A DNA stretch of 64,000 nucleotides from assembly GCF_041296385.1 (NCBI RefSeq), contig NC_091014.1, forward strand, positions 15,351,578-15,415,577. Direction: 5' to 3'. Of this stretch, positions 1 through 11,900 are shown one piece after another. The position numbers and the translations under genes are program-made. Position 1 is the stretch's first letter. Each line of letters begins with the position of its first letter. Below the pieces are notes generated by a model, which was given only the letters and a program-made list of their open reading frames with translations, ran no database searches and was not told where the DNA came from. The DNA is from Aphelocoma coerulescens (taxonomy: Eukaryota; Chordata; Aves; Passeriformes; Corvidae).

Positions 1-146
1 AAGAGACACAAAAATACTGATATTCAGAAAAATACTGACAATGAATTACAGGCTACTGGAGTAGAAAAATTGTACCATGTCTGACAATTGTGGAATAACA
101 CATGTTCAAAAAGGATTTTTTAAAATATGTTTTTCATGCAACTTAC

Positions 147-216
147 TTGAAGTTTTGCTAGCTGAGCTGTGCGAGACACTATTTTGTTGTAGGGGTCAAC
201 AATTTTGACTCTAATT
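147..216 (-). CDS. COG5: COG5 coding exon 5
   Basis: 70 bp encoding [20 protein letters not shown] and on to LQ. The donor GTAAGT at 146-141 marks the last COG5 exon in the window. Confidence 0.95.
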
Positions 217-3200
217 CTAAAAATAAGAAGAGAAATTTATTTATAGCAGTGTAAATAAATAGCATTATAGAACATAAGAATTTATACTTTTCAATTACAT
301 AATGAATCTCATACCTATCAACAGTGCTTTGTAGAGCACCAATTCTAGTTTGCATCATTTGGAGGACACCTGCAAAATAAAGCAGATTTTTTACATGGAA
401 CACTTACCAGTTATAGAGTTTCTCTTCAAATCATAGTAACTACTGCAGACTACTTTAGCATAAACCAAAAAAGTTTCCCCCTTTATAACAAAGCATCAGA
501 GAGACCAAAATTAATAAGCATATTGGGAAATAAACTGAGCAGGTAATAGGTCATTTACTGAATGTTATGGAAAATATATAGGTAGAAAACATAAACCCAC
601 AGAAGAAACATCACTCCAAAATCCATCATTTGTGAAGTTTCAAATAATATTTAGAGGATGCTGCTTTCTAAGAGAATGATGATCAGGAATACAGTTCAAA
701 TTACATAATCTGGTATAAACACTTGAACATGATATACAAAAATAGCACAACGTATTTAACACTATTTATTTAACATAGTGACAAGACAGTTCAGAGAACC
801 AAATGACAAAGAGGACTGAGAAGACAAAACAATCCTATTTCAAGGTTTTCTTCCTGGGCATAAGCATCTTTAGCAATAAGTAAGGTATCAATGTCATTGT
901 AAGGTCATGTAATTTGGATTACAAACAGAGCAAACTACCTTAATCATGTTTGTTCCACATTAGTTTGGCAGAGCAGCACAAGGAAAGCTGATAAGCATGC
1001 CTGTTCTTTTCTTGGTAAATTGCAAACAAAGTATTAGGGGACAGGAGTCATTTTTGCAATACAGAATCAGCCTGCTGAGAATTTAATTAGGTTAGACAAA
1101 CCCAGGCCTATGAAATTATTTTTGTTCCAGTTACTGTTAGCATTCTAAAACATACTACATTTTTGTAAAGCCCTGTTTACAAGCATGCCATCGTTAAATT
1201 AAATAAAACTGCAGCATGATACTGTAAGATGAAAGACAAACAAAACTACTGCTAACAGTGATATTCAGGTTGTCCTGTACTGTGATTGTATCTCACTCAT
1301 TTTGTATAAATATGTAAATTCCCATCTTCTCCATATTTCGGAAGTATTAACTTAGTGACAGGATCGCGGATTCTCTGTTATTTAGATGTGGTATAGCAGG
1401 CAACAGATCATGAGGATGAAGATAAGAGATACAGTGAAAAGCTGACAAAATAGACTGCATTGTCTACTCTACATTGCAACAATGGGGGAAGGCCAGTGGC
1501 ACAACATTGCTGCATCTATGGCTGTAATATTGCTATTAAGCATACAACAACAGCCCTCTTCCCAGAGGACAGAATAAGGATGGGTGAAAAGGCACTCTCC
1601 CCTCTCCACCTGCTCTTGAAGATACAGGATGATACAACTGATACAGGATGATGCTACCTTAAAATAACAGCTAAGCTCAAGATTCCTACTGAACTACCTA
1701 TAGACAAAAAAGATCATGTAGACCAGAGCTGTGTACCATTAAAAAAAGTGCACAGGCCTAAAAAAGAAAGGACTGTACAAGCTGGGTGTACCAACTTGTA
1801 ATGTTTAATGAGATTCATTTTCACACATCCAAATGACTATGCATGCTGTGAATTAGCTCCATAATCTTCATTTGCTAACTTTCTTGATAAATATACCAAG
1901 AGCTATGCATTTCTAACTTCATAATTTAAAAATCTGTTGGCATTTATCTTTTCTTTTTCTTATGAATCTTGACTCAGTGTTTCCTTTAAGAGCATAACCC
2001 TAAGTAAATGGAAAAATTTCAACAACTTTGAGGTGAATTGAATTTTATCTTTACTTTGCAGTATTAGTTGTCAAACATGCATTATTTACCACACCTGCCT
2101 TATAGAAATGTTTCCTAACTGAGCAGTTGTTTTGAAGTACATCATTCTTTCCTCAGAGCAATTTTTGGAAGGAATGCCTTCAGAAACAACCATAATTTCA
2201 GAAAACAGAATTCCACTGAGCACAAATTGCTGAAGATTGTTACTGGGATGTATTTATCAGTCACAAGACTGACTACAGATTCCTGTCTGCTTAACTGGAA
2301 AATGAACACATATTTCAGTCTTCTATGCTTGATTCTCCAACAGTTTAAAAAGCTATTCAGGAGCTACCATTGCTAGATTAAATAGCCATTTCTTTAATTT
2401 TACAGTTGTATGCAATTACTGACACAAAACAGTGTATCCAAGCAGTTACTAAGACTAAGGATATACTGTAACTATCAGTAACCAGAAACTCTGGTTATGC
2501 CAAAACCTGAAAGCAGAAAAAGGAATAAATTACTTATCAAGTTACAAAGGGGAAAAGGGGACATGCTACAGACATTCAAGCATGTTACAGAGGTGAGTAT
2601 CTGTCTGCACAAAAACAACCCAAAAACCAACCAAACCAAACCATATGACGTTCTCAGCAAAGTGACAAAGAGCAGAATGGCAGGTTTCATGAGCTCTTGG
2701 CACAATATAATGCAACCATTTTCTATACAGATTCAATGGTTCCTAAGTAAGGCCTTTGAAAATCAGCAGTTTATGTTAAAATGCATGTCTCAAACAGTGG
2801 AATAAAACAAAGGTATGTATTTAACTTAGTAGCCCTTTACTAGGAAAAAATATCTGAACACATTTTAGAGTATGTGTTATAGCCTCTTTGGTTAAGATGT
2901 GCAAACTATGCAACACATGCATATGCAACATAAAATTGGTGCTTATGGCAACAGATACCTGCCAATGTTGCAGCAAAATTAGGCTTATTTAGAAAAATAA
3001 ATTAAAAGGTCAAAAAAGGCTTTATTGCTAAAGTTGCTCAGAACACTAACAAAATACATTTTTCTATGAAGCAACTACTCCAGAGAAGTATCAGCCAAAT
3101 CTTCTCCCTGGAGCTCCATCTACTGATGTAAAAAAAAAAAGCTGCCACATGTTACTCCTCAGAAATCAGATCTGGAGCTTTAACATTTGGGGCCAAAGTT

Positions 3201-5346
3201 GGCAGTGAATCAAGTTCCCCGCACCGATTCTAAAAGTGCTTTTTCCCCTGTAAGAACAGCCAGCATAATATAACAATATTGACCTTCCAGGGATTCAATT
3301 CCAGTTGCTTGGGCCAACAGATCTTCATGTCTTGCAACAACCTTAAAAAAACAATATAGAAATCAGTAAGAGAAAAACGAGGACATGAGCCTAAAAGCAG
3401 TATTACATATATCTACATCATTCCTACATTAGGCATTTAAACATCAGCATCTCTACATTAGTCAGATACAGGAAAAAGCAGGTATATCTTACAGGAGAAA
3501 GGTCTTCAGAATACAAGGTGTTTTAATTCACAAAAGCAGCAAGCTCAGAATGAGAAGAGGGTCCGTAACTGCAGCAGAGCTGACATCTTAATTAAAGCCA
3601 GCAGAGCAATCACATTTCAACATACCTTCATATTTAATAATAATTGTAAATGTGAACTTACTAATCATACCATAATAATGTACATTAACTTTTTTTCTTA
3701 CTATGACATTTATAAACTAGTTCCCAAAGAACTTACCAACTGAAGCAGGGGGAGGGAGGAAGCAGGTTTTGACACTACACACAAACTTAGCAAGTGTTCT
3801 CATTCCAAGGTCTACTGTGGATTTATGGTTTCTGTGTAGAAAAAGTCTTTTACCATCAAAACTCAAAAGCCTTTCTGAAGGTGTAGAGGTATGTTAACAC
3901 AGGTTATATTTGCCTAGCTAAAGGTAAGTCTTAGGGCTTATGCTACTCTTCAGCACAGGATGTAAGGGTGCAAGTTCTCCCTATCTTCTCACAATGCCAT
4001 CCTGAAACACAGCCTCAAGTGTTTATGATGGTTGATACAACCATTTGGAAAGAGTCTTCCTTCTTACAGGAGTAAAACAGCATTCAGTGATAGAATACAG
4101 AAACTGAAACAGTACATGGCTTCCTGGTATGAGTATTAAACGTGGGCTTAACTGAGTTGTCAAACTCAGTACTAGTGTAGCTGCAAGTTGTACCTTTAGT
4201 AACTGCTTGCAAAGGACACTGGGCAGTTTCACAAGTTACAAGGTCATAAGATTACTACGTTTTTTACTAGTTTATATCAATCACCCCGGAGTAACAGGTA
4301 TGCTTTAGACTTACTTGTAAATGCAGTTCTTTATCCAACTGACTAATACCTTGAGCAAGTTTTGCCAGTTGCTCAGCTATCACAGCCTGATGGATGGACT
4401 GGGAAGTGTAAGCTTTCACATCAAAGTCTTCTCTGAAGAAGTCAGCATAACATTCTGAAAAAGGATTTAGATTTTATATTCATGCTTCAGAAGAATGAAG
4501 TAATACTTATAGCCCTACAGTGTACAGTTCTCTGACCTTCAGTTACTTCAGCGTAACAGTGAATGTTCTCTACATCACATAGTACAAACTTTAGAAGAGA
4601 CCACTATCATGAGAAACAAGTTTGGAACTGGTAACTGGGGTTGGTGTTTGTTTGGGGGATTTTTTGGCAAATGGAGACAAAGACTCATGTTTATTCCCCA
4701 CAACCTTCTCTTGAGCAGAATACACTAAAAAGTGTATACCTTATTTTTTCAAACTTTACAGTGTAACCAGCGTGAAGCTGTTGAGCCTGTACCCATAACC
4801 AAACACACCAGTCAGCTGCAGATCACTGACAAGTGGCATAAGACTGAACTCCATGAAATCATAGCGGATTTCGGCAATAGTATGAGTTTATAAAACAATT
4901 AAGAAATGATACTGCGATGGTGACTCTGGATCAAGCAAGATCAGAATTCCCAGACAGCTACTCCTAATTCAACCGGGCACCTTCGCCTCTCCTTCCACTG
5001 CAATTTTTTTTCCTTTGGGAGCAAGCGAACCCGGGCACACTCCATCCCGCGGCACCGCAGACCCTCGGCCGGCGATCCCTCCCCGCACCGGGGCACTCGC
5101 TCCTCCGCCCAAGCTTCCCCTGACTCGCCAGCGCGGGGCTTCCCCGCCCGCCTCTTCCCGGGCTCCGCCCGCCGGGCCCAACGCCACCCTCGCAGGGGAC
5201 CCTCCGGACGGCCGCGGACGGGCCCCCGGCACGCTCGTGCCGGCGAGAGCTGTGCCCGGCGCTGTCCCCCGTGCCCGCGGCCGCGCCTCACCGTCCGCCC
5301 GCAGCTCGGCGAGCGCCGGGGCGGGGGCAGCCCCCGCCTCCTCCAT
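147..5346 (-). CDS. COG5: COG5, conserved oligomeric Golgi complex subunit 5 (5' part, continues beyond left edge)
   Basis: COG5 is a subunit of the COG complex (lobe B), a peripheral Golgi tether for retrograde intra-Golgi vesicles. Coding exons on the minus strand are 5346-5292, 4454-4315, 3341-3284, 369-315 and 216-147, giving 126 codons. The reading phase is kept across all junctions and every intron has GT/AG ends. After a short alanine-rich start ([10 protein letters not shown]) the protein reads [63 protein letters not shown] and [20 protein letters not shown]. These match the conserved COG5 N-terminal helical domain nearly residue for residue. The ATG at 5346 is chosen because exon 1 splices in frame from it and the family homology begins right after the first junction. 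The family is about 830-860 aa, so most of the gene lies off the window. It is divergent with DUS4L, whose coding start is about 0.5 kb away, and probably shares its promoter. Confidence 0.95.
315..369 (-). CDS. COG5: COG5 coding exon 4
   Basis: 55 bp encoding [18 protein letters not shown] plus a split Arg codon. Acceptor TTTTGCAG, donor GTATGA. Confidence 0.95.
370..3283 (-). other. COG5: COG5 intron 3
   Basis: AT-rich intronic DNA. It has an A/C-only (CCAAA)-type tract at about 2611-2642. I see no coding exon, RNA gene or recognisable transposon. The two overlapping open frames near 2475-2805 have no family resemblance. Confidence 0.6.
3284..3341 (-). CDS. COG5: COG5 coding exon 3
   Basis: 58 bp encoding [19 protein letters not shown]. 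The acceptor is TTTTTTTAAG and the donor is the weaker GTCAAT. The donor is supported by the in-frame join to the next exon. Confidence 0.92.
3342..5291 (-). other. COG5: COG5 introns 1 and 2 (around exon 2)
   Basis: Apart from coding exon 2 this is non-coding. It is AT-rich up to about 4960, then rises sharply in GC into the shared promoter island. No transposon recognised. Confidence 0.6.
4315..4454 (-). CDS. COG5: COG5 coding exon 2
   Basis: 140 bp. Encodes ECYADFF through QLDKELHLQ, the start of the conserved COG5 domain. Acceptor TTTTTCAG, donor GTAAGT. Confidence 0.95.
5292..5346 (-). CDS. COG5: COG5 coding exon 1
   Basis: Encodes an 18-residue Ala/Pro-rich N-terminus plus one base of codon 19. 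The donor is GTGAGG. The exon lies inside the CpG island. It is shorter than the Gly/Ser-rich mammalian start, and this part of the protein is poorly conserved. Confidence 0.85.
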
Positions 5347-5470
5347 GCTGGCGGTGCCGGAGCGCGCGCGTCACTCCCGGACACGGCGCGCGGCGATGAT
5401 GGCGAAGGCGCGCGACGGAGCGGGCGGCGGCACGTGGTGAGCGGGGCCGCCGGCAGCGAGCGCGGCCCGG

Positions 5471-5671
5471 GCCGTGCCGGGAGGGGCCGTGCCGGGAGGG
5501 GCCGTGCCGAGGGGGCGCCGTGCCGGGAGGGGCCGTGCCGGGAGGGGCCGTGCCGGGAGGGGCCGTGCCGAGGGTGGGCCGTGCCGAGGGTGGGCCTTGC
5601 CGGGGGGGGTCGGAAGGGGCTGTGTCGCAGGGACCGTGCGGAGGGGGGACCGTGCCGGGGGGGCTGTGCCC
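5471..5671. repeat. G-rich 15-bp minisatellite
   Basis: Tandem copies of a unit close to CCGTGCCGGGAGGGG. About eight regular copies run to roughly 5590, with interspersed CCGAGGGTGGG variants, then the array decays to about 5670. Every unit carries runs of three or four G on the plus strand, so G-quadruplex formation is possible. The array lies in the DUS4L first intron or 5' UTR. It generates several spurious long open frames on both strands. Confidence 0.9.
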
Positions 5672-5832
5672 GGCATTCTGCGGGGGAGCGACTTCTGGCC
5701 CGACGCTTCCCCAGAACTCGAGTGCTGCGTAAACTGTGGGGCTCTGCATCATGGCCTGTGAGAAATAGCTGAATAACGAACGTTTCAGGCGCTGTTTGTT
5801 TTCCCAGATGCTGATAGGACTGTTAGCTATAC

Positions 5833-5942
5833 ATGATTGGTGATATCAGAGAAACGAAAGAATGCCAACTAAAAGATCCCATGGATTTGTTTCATTCTGG
5901 GCAAGTTGTAAAAATATGTGCCCCTATGGTCCGCTATTCAAA
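5833..5942 (+). CDS. DUS4L: DUS4L coding exon 1
   Basis: Encodes the start through CAPMVRYS plus two bases of the next Lys codon. Donor GTAAGT. An acceptor-like CAG lies shortly upstream, so a separate non-coding first exon is likely. Confidence 0.9.
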
Positions 5943-8900
5943 GTAAGTAGCTGTCATGTCAACAGTTTTCAGTGTATTTTCTTTGTTTAGAAACTTGTTT
6001 CTCAAGTTTATCTTGACTAAAAATGGGTGATTACATTCTTCTCTTTTATTTAAGACAGAGGTGGATGTGGGACATGTTTTATTTTACATATTTTCATCAC
6101 AGAGCTATACATACAATACTCGAACATCTCCACAATACTGCGTGTTAGAACAGCATTTTAGGATAGCTAACAGAAAAATGCCTTAACTATTTACCTCTTA
6201 ATTTTCATGTGTCTGCAGGTTGGCTTTCAGAACCTTGGTTAGGAAGTACAGTTGCGATTTGTGTTACACACCAATGATAGTGGCAGCTGATTTTGTAAGA
6301 TCTGCAAAAGCCAGAGACAGCGAATTCACAACAAACAAAGGTATTACTTTTAACAAACCATTGCTTTGTCAGAATGTTTTATATGGTCATAAGCCAAATT
6401 GGCTAAGTGAATGAAGTCTATCACACAACTAGACATCTGTTAACAATTTTGGCATACTGTCAGATTGATTAATAAACCATAGAATATTCTAAGTGAGAGT
6501 AAGCACGGTCTGGTGATAGTGGGTCAAATGAAATAGTGGAAAACCTTGTCTCCACCTGAAATCGAGGCCTCCAAAGTGATTTACATCTGTGGGGGTTGAC
6601 CACACATAGCTGCTCATTCATTCCTCCTCCATTCTCCCAGCAGCACAAGGGGAGAATAGGAAGAGCAAATGCAAGAAAAATTTATGAATCAAGATAAAGG
6701 CAGCTTAATAAGTTAAGGAAAGAAAAAGGGAAAGAAACAAGTTATGCAAAGGCAATCACTTCCTACTAGCAGACAAATGCCCAGCCACTCTCCAAGCAAT
6801 AGCCACTCTGGAACAAAAATTCCATGTCCCAACCCACTTTCTTCTTTTCCTACCACTCCAGTTTCCTTGCTGAGCTTGACGTTATACAGTATGGAATACT
6901 CCTTGTTCCTGTATGGGTCAGCTCTCATAGTTTTGTGCGCTACAAACTTCTTGCCCACCTCACTTGCCCACCTCAGTCTGTTTGCTGGGGGCAGGGGTAG
7001 GCAGAGTGAAAAAAACAGGAAGTTTTGACACTGTGCAGGTACTGTGCAAGAGCCAAAACAATTGTGAATTTTCAACACTGGTTTTATCACAAAATCCAGA
7101 CATACAGGCTACTACAAATGAACTTCAAATAAATTTGACGAGTAGCTCCATCTCAGCTAGACCAGGTACAAGATGACAGTAAGATTCTTTTTCCAGCAAT
7201 TGTTTCATGTGTGTTTCAGAGACAAACATTTAATTCATTGCCAGAAAAAGTTTTCTAGTCCCTAGCAAAAATAAAGAGTGTTGCTAAAGGTGAAAAAAGT
7301 AATAGACCAGCCATTGATACAGTGGAGTCAAGGACTGATGAAAGAAAAAGGGTTTCATATTAGCCACACTGGGAAGTGGAAGGGGCTGGTGGACAAGTTG
7401 AGATGCAAGAGCAAGAAAGCACAGAAGAGATTGGGAAGTTACAGCATGGCTGGGGTTGAGGGGGAGAAGAAAGGCTTCAGGCATGGCACAGAAACATAAC
7501 CAGAACACCTATAAAAAGTAGAAGTATGAGGACTTGTACAGTGTCATGGCTGTAAAGAGATCTGAAATATGTGGGAAGAGGTGACAAGAACGATACAGAT
7601 CTGTTGGCATGAAGCGGCTGCAGCAGAACTGTGTGACAAGGAATGTACGAGCACAGGCTGCAACTGGAGGAATGAAAAGCACCACTAACGTGCAAGTAAG
7701 ATCAGCATGTAGGGTCTGTGAAGTGTGATGATTTAGTCTATTCAGGCCACAGAATTTGTGGTTTCATAAGTGTATATGTAACAGGGAAAGTGTATTTCAC
7801 TGTTTCAGCATTGACTATGTACTGTGGTGCATTATTGAAATAGAACAGAGCAATTACAGAGAAAACTCACATTGGAAAGCACAGGCAGACTCTCTTATGA
7901 GTGGAATTCAACTTCAAAAAAACCATGAATAACTCATTCTACGTAAAAATAAATGAGTAAGAACATAACTGACAGTGTATATGGCTCAAAGCTCCGCAGT
8001 TACTAATTTGCCCCTTAGAATTTACTTACACTTTTGATCTACACGAAGTCTGGTGGCACTGAAGTTCTACAGGTCAGATACGGAGTGTATTCCGGGGGGT
8101 GCTGGGACAGGGAAAGAGGAGATGAAATCTTTTAGTGTTGTAAACAACATCTTTTCCCTGCTCACTTCTTTTATGCTGTTCTTAATTTTATAGGCCTCTA
8201 AAACATTGTCTCATGCTTTGACCAGCCTATACTATTTACATTATTAGCATTTATACTTTCTGTGTGGTTTTATGTTTAACTTGCGGGCTGTTTGGGGATT
8301 TTGTCTTCTAATTAGTGGAGTAGGTTTGCAATCTCTGTTTTACATTTTCTTCTGCATTAATGTTTCTTTGTTGTGTATTTCTCAAATAGAGGTAGATGTT
8401 CTTTGTGGCTGCTGCTAAAAAATTTTATGTGGCTAGACTCAGTGTTTTTATTATTTAATGCTCATCAAAGAGAAACTAGGCACATGGGCTTATTCTAAAA
8501 TATTAGCTATAACAATGCTCTTTTCATCTAGAGCATTGTATTAAAGGGACACTTTTGAAAATATACATGCAATTTTTTTTTGCTTGCTGGATTTTTAAGT
8601 AACCTCTAGAAGTGTCTCAGCTTGATTGAGAGGGTACTGGTGGCCTTTCTTACTTAATCTCCACCATTTCAGTAACTATTCATTTCCCTCTAAAACAGAA
8701 AAATCTTCAGAAAGCACTTGTGGTCTCTTCAGTACCAGAAGTGCACTTGTTTCGTGCATTTGTTCGATCATCTCCTTCCATCAGTGCTCAGATATCATGC
8801 TGCTTCTTCTTAACTACAGCAATTGTTTATATGGAAAGTGAGTGCTAAGACTGCTTGAGATACTTGAGATGCCTTTAATGTAATGCAGTAGCTGTAAAAG

Positions 8901-11900
8901 AGGAGAGCATGTTCCAAATGACCATCTGGCTCTCTGCAGGGGCTTAGTAAATCACAAGTAGTTCAGCAGACCCAAGCAGAGGAGCACTGACACTTTGGTT
9001 TCTCACTTGAGACAAAGCTGCTAGAGCTGCCTCTGCGCATGAGTGCTCATTCCAACTCTTGAGTGTCACGTTGTGGATAAAAACAGCCATGTTGGCACAG
9101 AAAAGGAAAAAGAGGGGCTTGGATGAGGAAGGACAAAGTTTGTGGGTGGTTTAGCTCCCTTCTGAAGGGTTGGTTCTGTAAGCAAGTTTCCCACCTGGCA
9201 AGACAGACATGGCATGTGCCATGTCAGCACAGCAGAGGGGCAGCATGGAGACAAGGGGGGGCAGCCTAGGAGGGGAAGCATGAAGGCTGCTGAAAATTAG
9301 TGATTGCCTAGTTTCATAGATGGTCTTTGTGAAAGATTAGCAACTGACCAGTTTCAGTCAGAAATAGTGTATGTTAAGCCAGCAACTGTGTAGGACACCT
9401 ATATTTGTCTGAATTTCCACCTCTGTTAATAGACATACTTAATAACCCCATGCCAGCCACCTTTGTTTATTTGTGATCTGGGGCTCACAGAATGACAAAA
9501 TAGATGAGCTTGGAAGGACCTCTGCAGGTCATGTTATCCAGCCACCCTGTTCATGCAGGGTCACCTATACCTGGTTGCCAGGACCATGGTCAGACAGCTG
9601 TACAATATACAAAAAAAGCATTCAAAATTTAGAACTTGTTCTTTTTATTTTCTGGGAAATTTTAAATCTCTAAATATCTTTTCATTGGAGTAGGTGATCA
9701 CCCACTGATTGTTCAGTTCGCTGCTAAAGAAGCACAGGTTTTGTGTGATGCTGCCCGTATCGTCTGTCCTTTTGCAGATGGAATAGACCTAAACTGTGGC
9801 TGTCCTCAGAGGTAAAGTTTTGAAAAAGCTGGGTAAATACGGTGAAATAATTAGAGACTAAATACTTCCTTTTCATCATCATTCCTATCTTAACCTAAAA
9901 AGAGGTTTCAAGAGAGTAAGAGCTTTTTAACCTGTCAGAAATGTCTATGTGGTAAGGCACTGTTCTGAGTGCTCTGAGATGCCTGTCACCGTGGTGAGAC
10001 TGGGAAAACCAGTTGTATTTGCCAACTTGCCTTTATTAATTTCTTTGAATACAGAGTGTTGGCTCAGAAGTGAAGTGCCCATCCCTTCTTGACAACTGTT
10101 AAATGTGCACTCCCAAAAAGAGCTTGCTGCAAATAATTTGCAGAGTGTTTTGAATAATGATATAGCAATTTCCAGAATAATGAGGCGAGTCCCTGATGTC
10201 TCAAACTTCTGCAAGTGAAGGATAGTCTTCAAAATAAAATTATACAGATAAAGTGCTGAAAATAATTTCTTCCATCTTCTATTTAATTTATAAGTATAGT
10301 GAATTAGTGATCTACTTCTCACTTAAAATTCATAAAGATTTTGTCTTGACACTGAAACAGAGTAGTAAGATTGTTTCTAACTGGTTCAATTGAGAACCAT
10401 CTATTACATGTTTGTCAGGCAGTCTTTTTCTAAATGAAGACCTGAAAAATGTAGGAAAGTAAAAGATAATATTACGGTGCAAATACTTAATTTCTCTGTT
10501 CTAATTAGGTTGTCTTGACTTAAAACTATAGTATTTGAGAAAACTTTTTTGGAGAGATCTGAGGCTTCTGAATGGAAGTACTGGGGTTTTTTTTAAGCTA
10601 ACTATAGTTAAGTATGTCAAACTGTCTGTTCCTTTTAGGCGAAAAATACATACTTACATTTGAATCCTTTGTTTCTTGTGCATATTAGTTTCAAAATAAC
10701 AAAAGTTTCTATCGTCTTTTTTATAAGAAAAATTATTTTAAAACTGCTGCTGTTAAGTGGAAGCAAAGGTTATTTTTGCCAGTCAAAACAGTGAGAACAG
10801 AATATCACTAAAATAATACCATCACTTGCACTTCAAAAAAACTTCCTTTTCAATCCAAAGTTTTCATCTGTTTGAAAGAAACCCATGACCAAGGGGAAGG
10901 GGAAACATCAATATATTTATTTCATGCATGCACTGTAGATTAAATTTTAATTTATCTTCCTTATGAATCTATTTTATGGACAGAAAATTGAACTTAAAGA
11001 GATTAGTACTTGTCCAAATTTCTAGTAGCAAAATGGAGACTGAACCAGGATCTAAAAGCTGTATCAAACTGCAAACAAGTAATTGATCTAAAGCCAGTAC
11101 TATCTCTGATTACTTAACCACATATTCTGAAGGTCATAAGGAAAGAAACTGATGTATGTGACTGATACTGATCTGCATTTCTTCAAATGTAGAATATGAA
11201 TGTTCTTTTTCTTTTAAAGATGGGCGGTTTCAGAAGGTTATGGTGCTTGCTTAATAAATAAACCTGAGCTTGTTAAAGATATGGTGAGACATGTGCGGAG
11301 TCAGATCGACAATCCTAAATTTTCAGTATCTATTAAAATAAGGTAGGTCTAACTTAAGTGCTGTTTGTGGTACATGGAAGAATCTTTCTTTTTTTTTAAA
11401 GAAATAATTTAGTGTCATAGTAATAATATTTGTAATTCTGTTAATGTAATACTACATATTATACATATTATAGTAATTTCCTTACGTGTGAAGACTGCTG
11501 AGATTTTTTTTGACTCAGATATCTGGGGCAATTAATACAAAACTTAGAACCAGCACAGCCTTTGACTACTTATCCAGATAACATACTGTAAACTAGAGTC
11601 CTCTTGCAATCCAAACAACATGAAAGTACAAGTTAAAAGATTAAAGGGCTTCTGTAAAAGAAAAGCAATGCATAGTCTATATCATCACAAGGATTTGCTT
11701 TGCAAGCTGTTAGAGAGCAGAGCCATAGCTGTGGTTGGGTATAAAGGGATGGGTAACAAAACTGGGAGCTGCTCTCACAGCTGCTGTAAGGAATACATTC
11801 TGCTTCCCTACATCAGCTTCTAAACTTCTGTAGACTTGTTTTGCATTGCTTTGTGTACAGCACAGAGAAGGTTCCAGGGAGACCTTACAGCAGCCTTCCA

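Larger units (their letters stand above)
5000..5760. promoter_or_regulatory. CpG island, bidirectional COG5/DUS4L promoter
   Basis: A very GC- and CpG-rich block in an otherwise AT-rich region. COG5 exon 1 leaves it on the minus strand and DUS4L on the plus strand. No TATA box is evident, as expected for housekeeping head-to-head genes. A CACGTG E-box palindrome at 5431-5436 sits directly before a GTGAGC donor-like site at 5437, a plausible end of a non-coding DUS4L first exon. Transcription start sites cannot be fixed from sequence alone. Confidence 0.8.
6341..9693 (+). other. DUS4L: DUS4L intron 2
   Basis: 3.35-kb intron. It contains an ERVL-type solo LTR (6588-7170) and a CR1 fragment (about 9480-9600). 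The remainder is AT-rich and unassigned. Confidence 0.65.

Noticed and set aside
4941..5772. Several long overlapping open frames (up to 154 aa) on both strands
   Set aside because: They lie in the CpG island and G-rich minisatellite, where stops are rare. Their Pro/Ala/Gly/Arg repeats come from the 15-bp units, and the true COG5 exon uses only 55 bp here.
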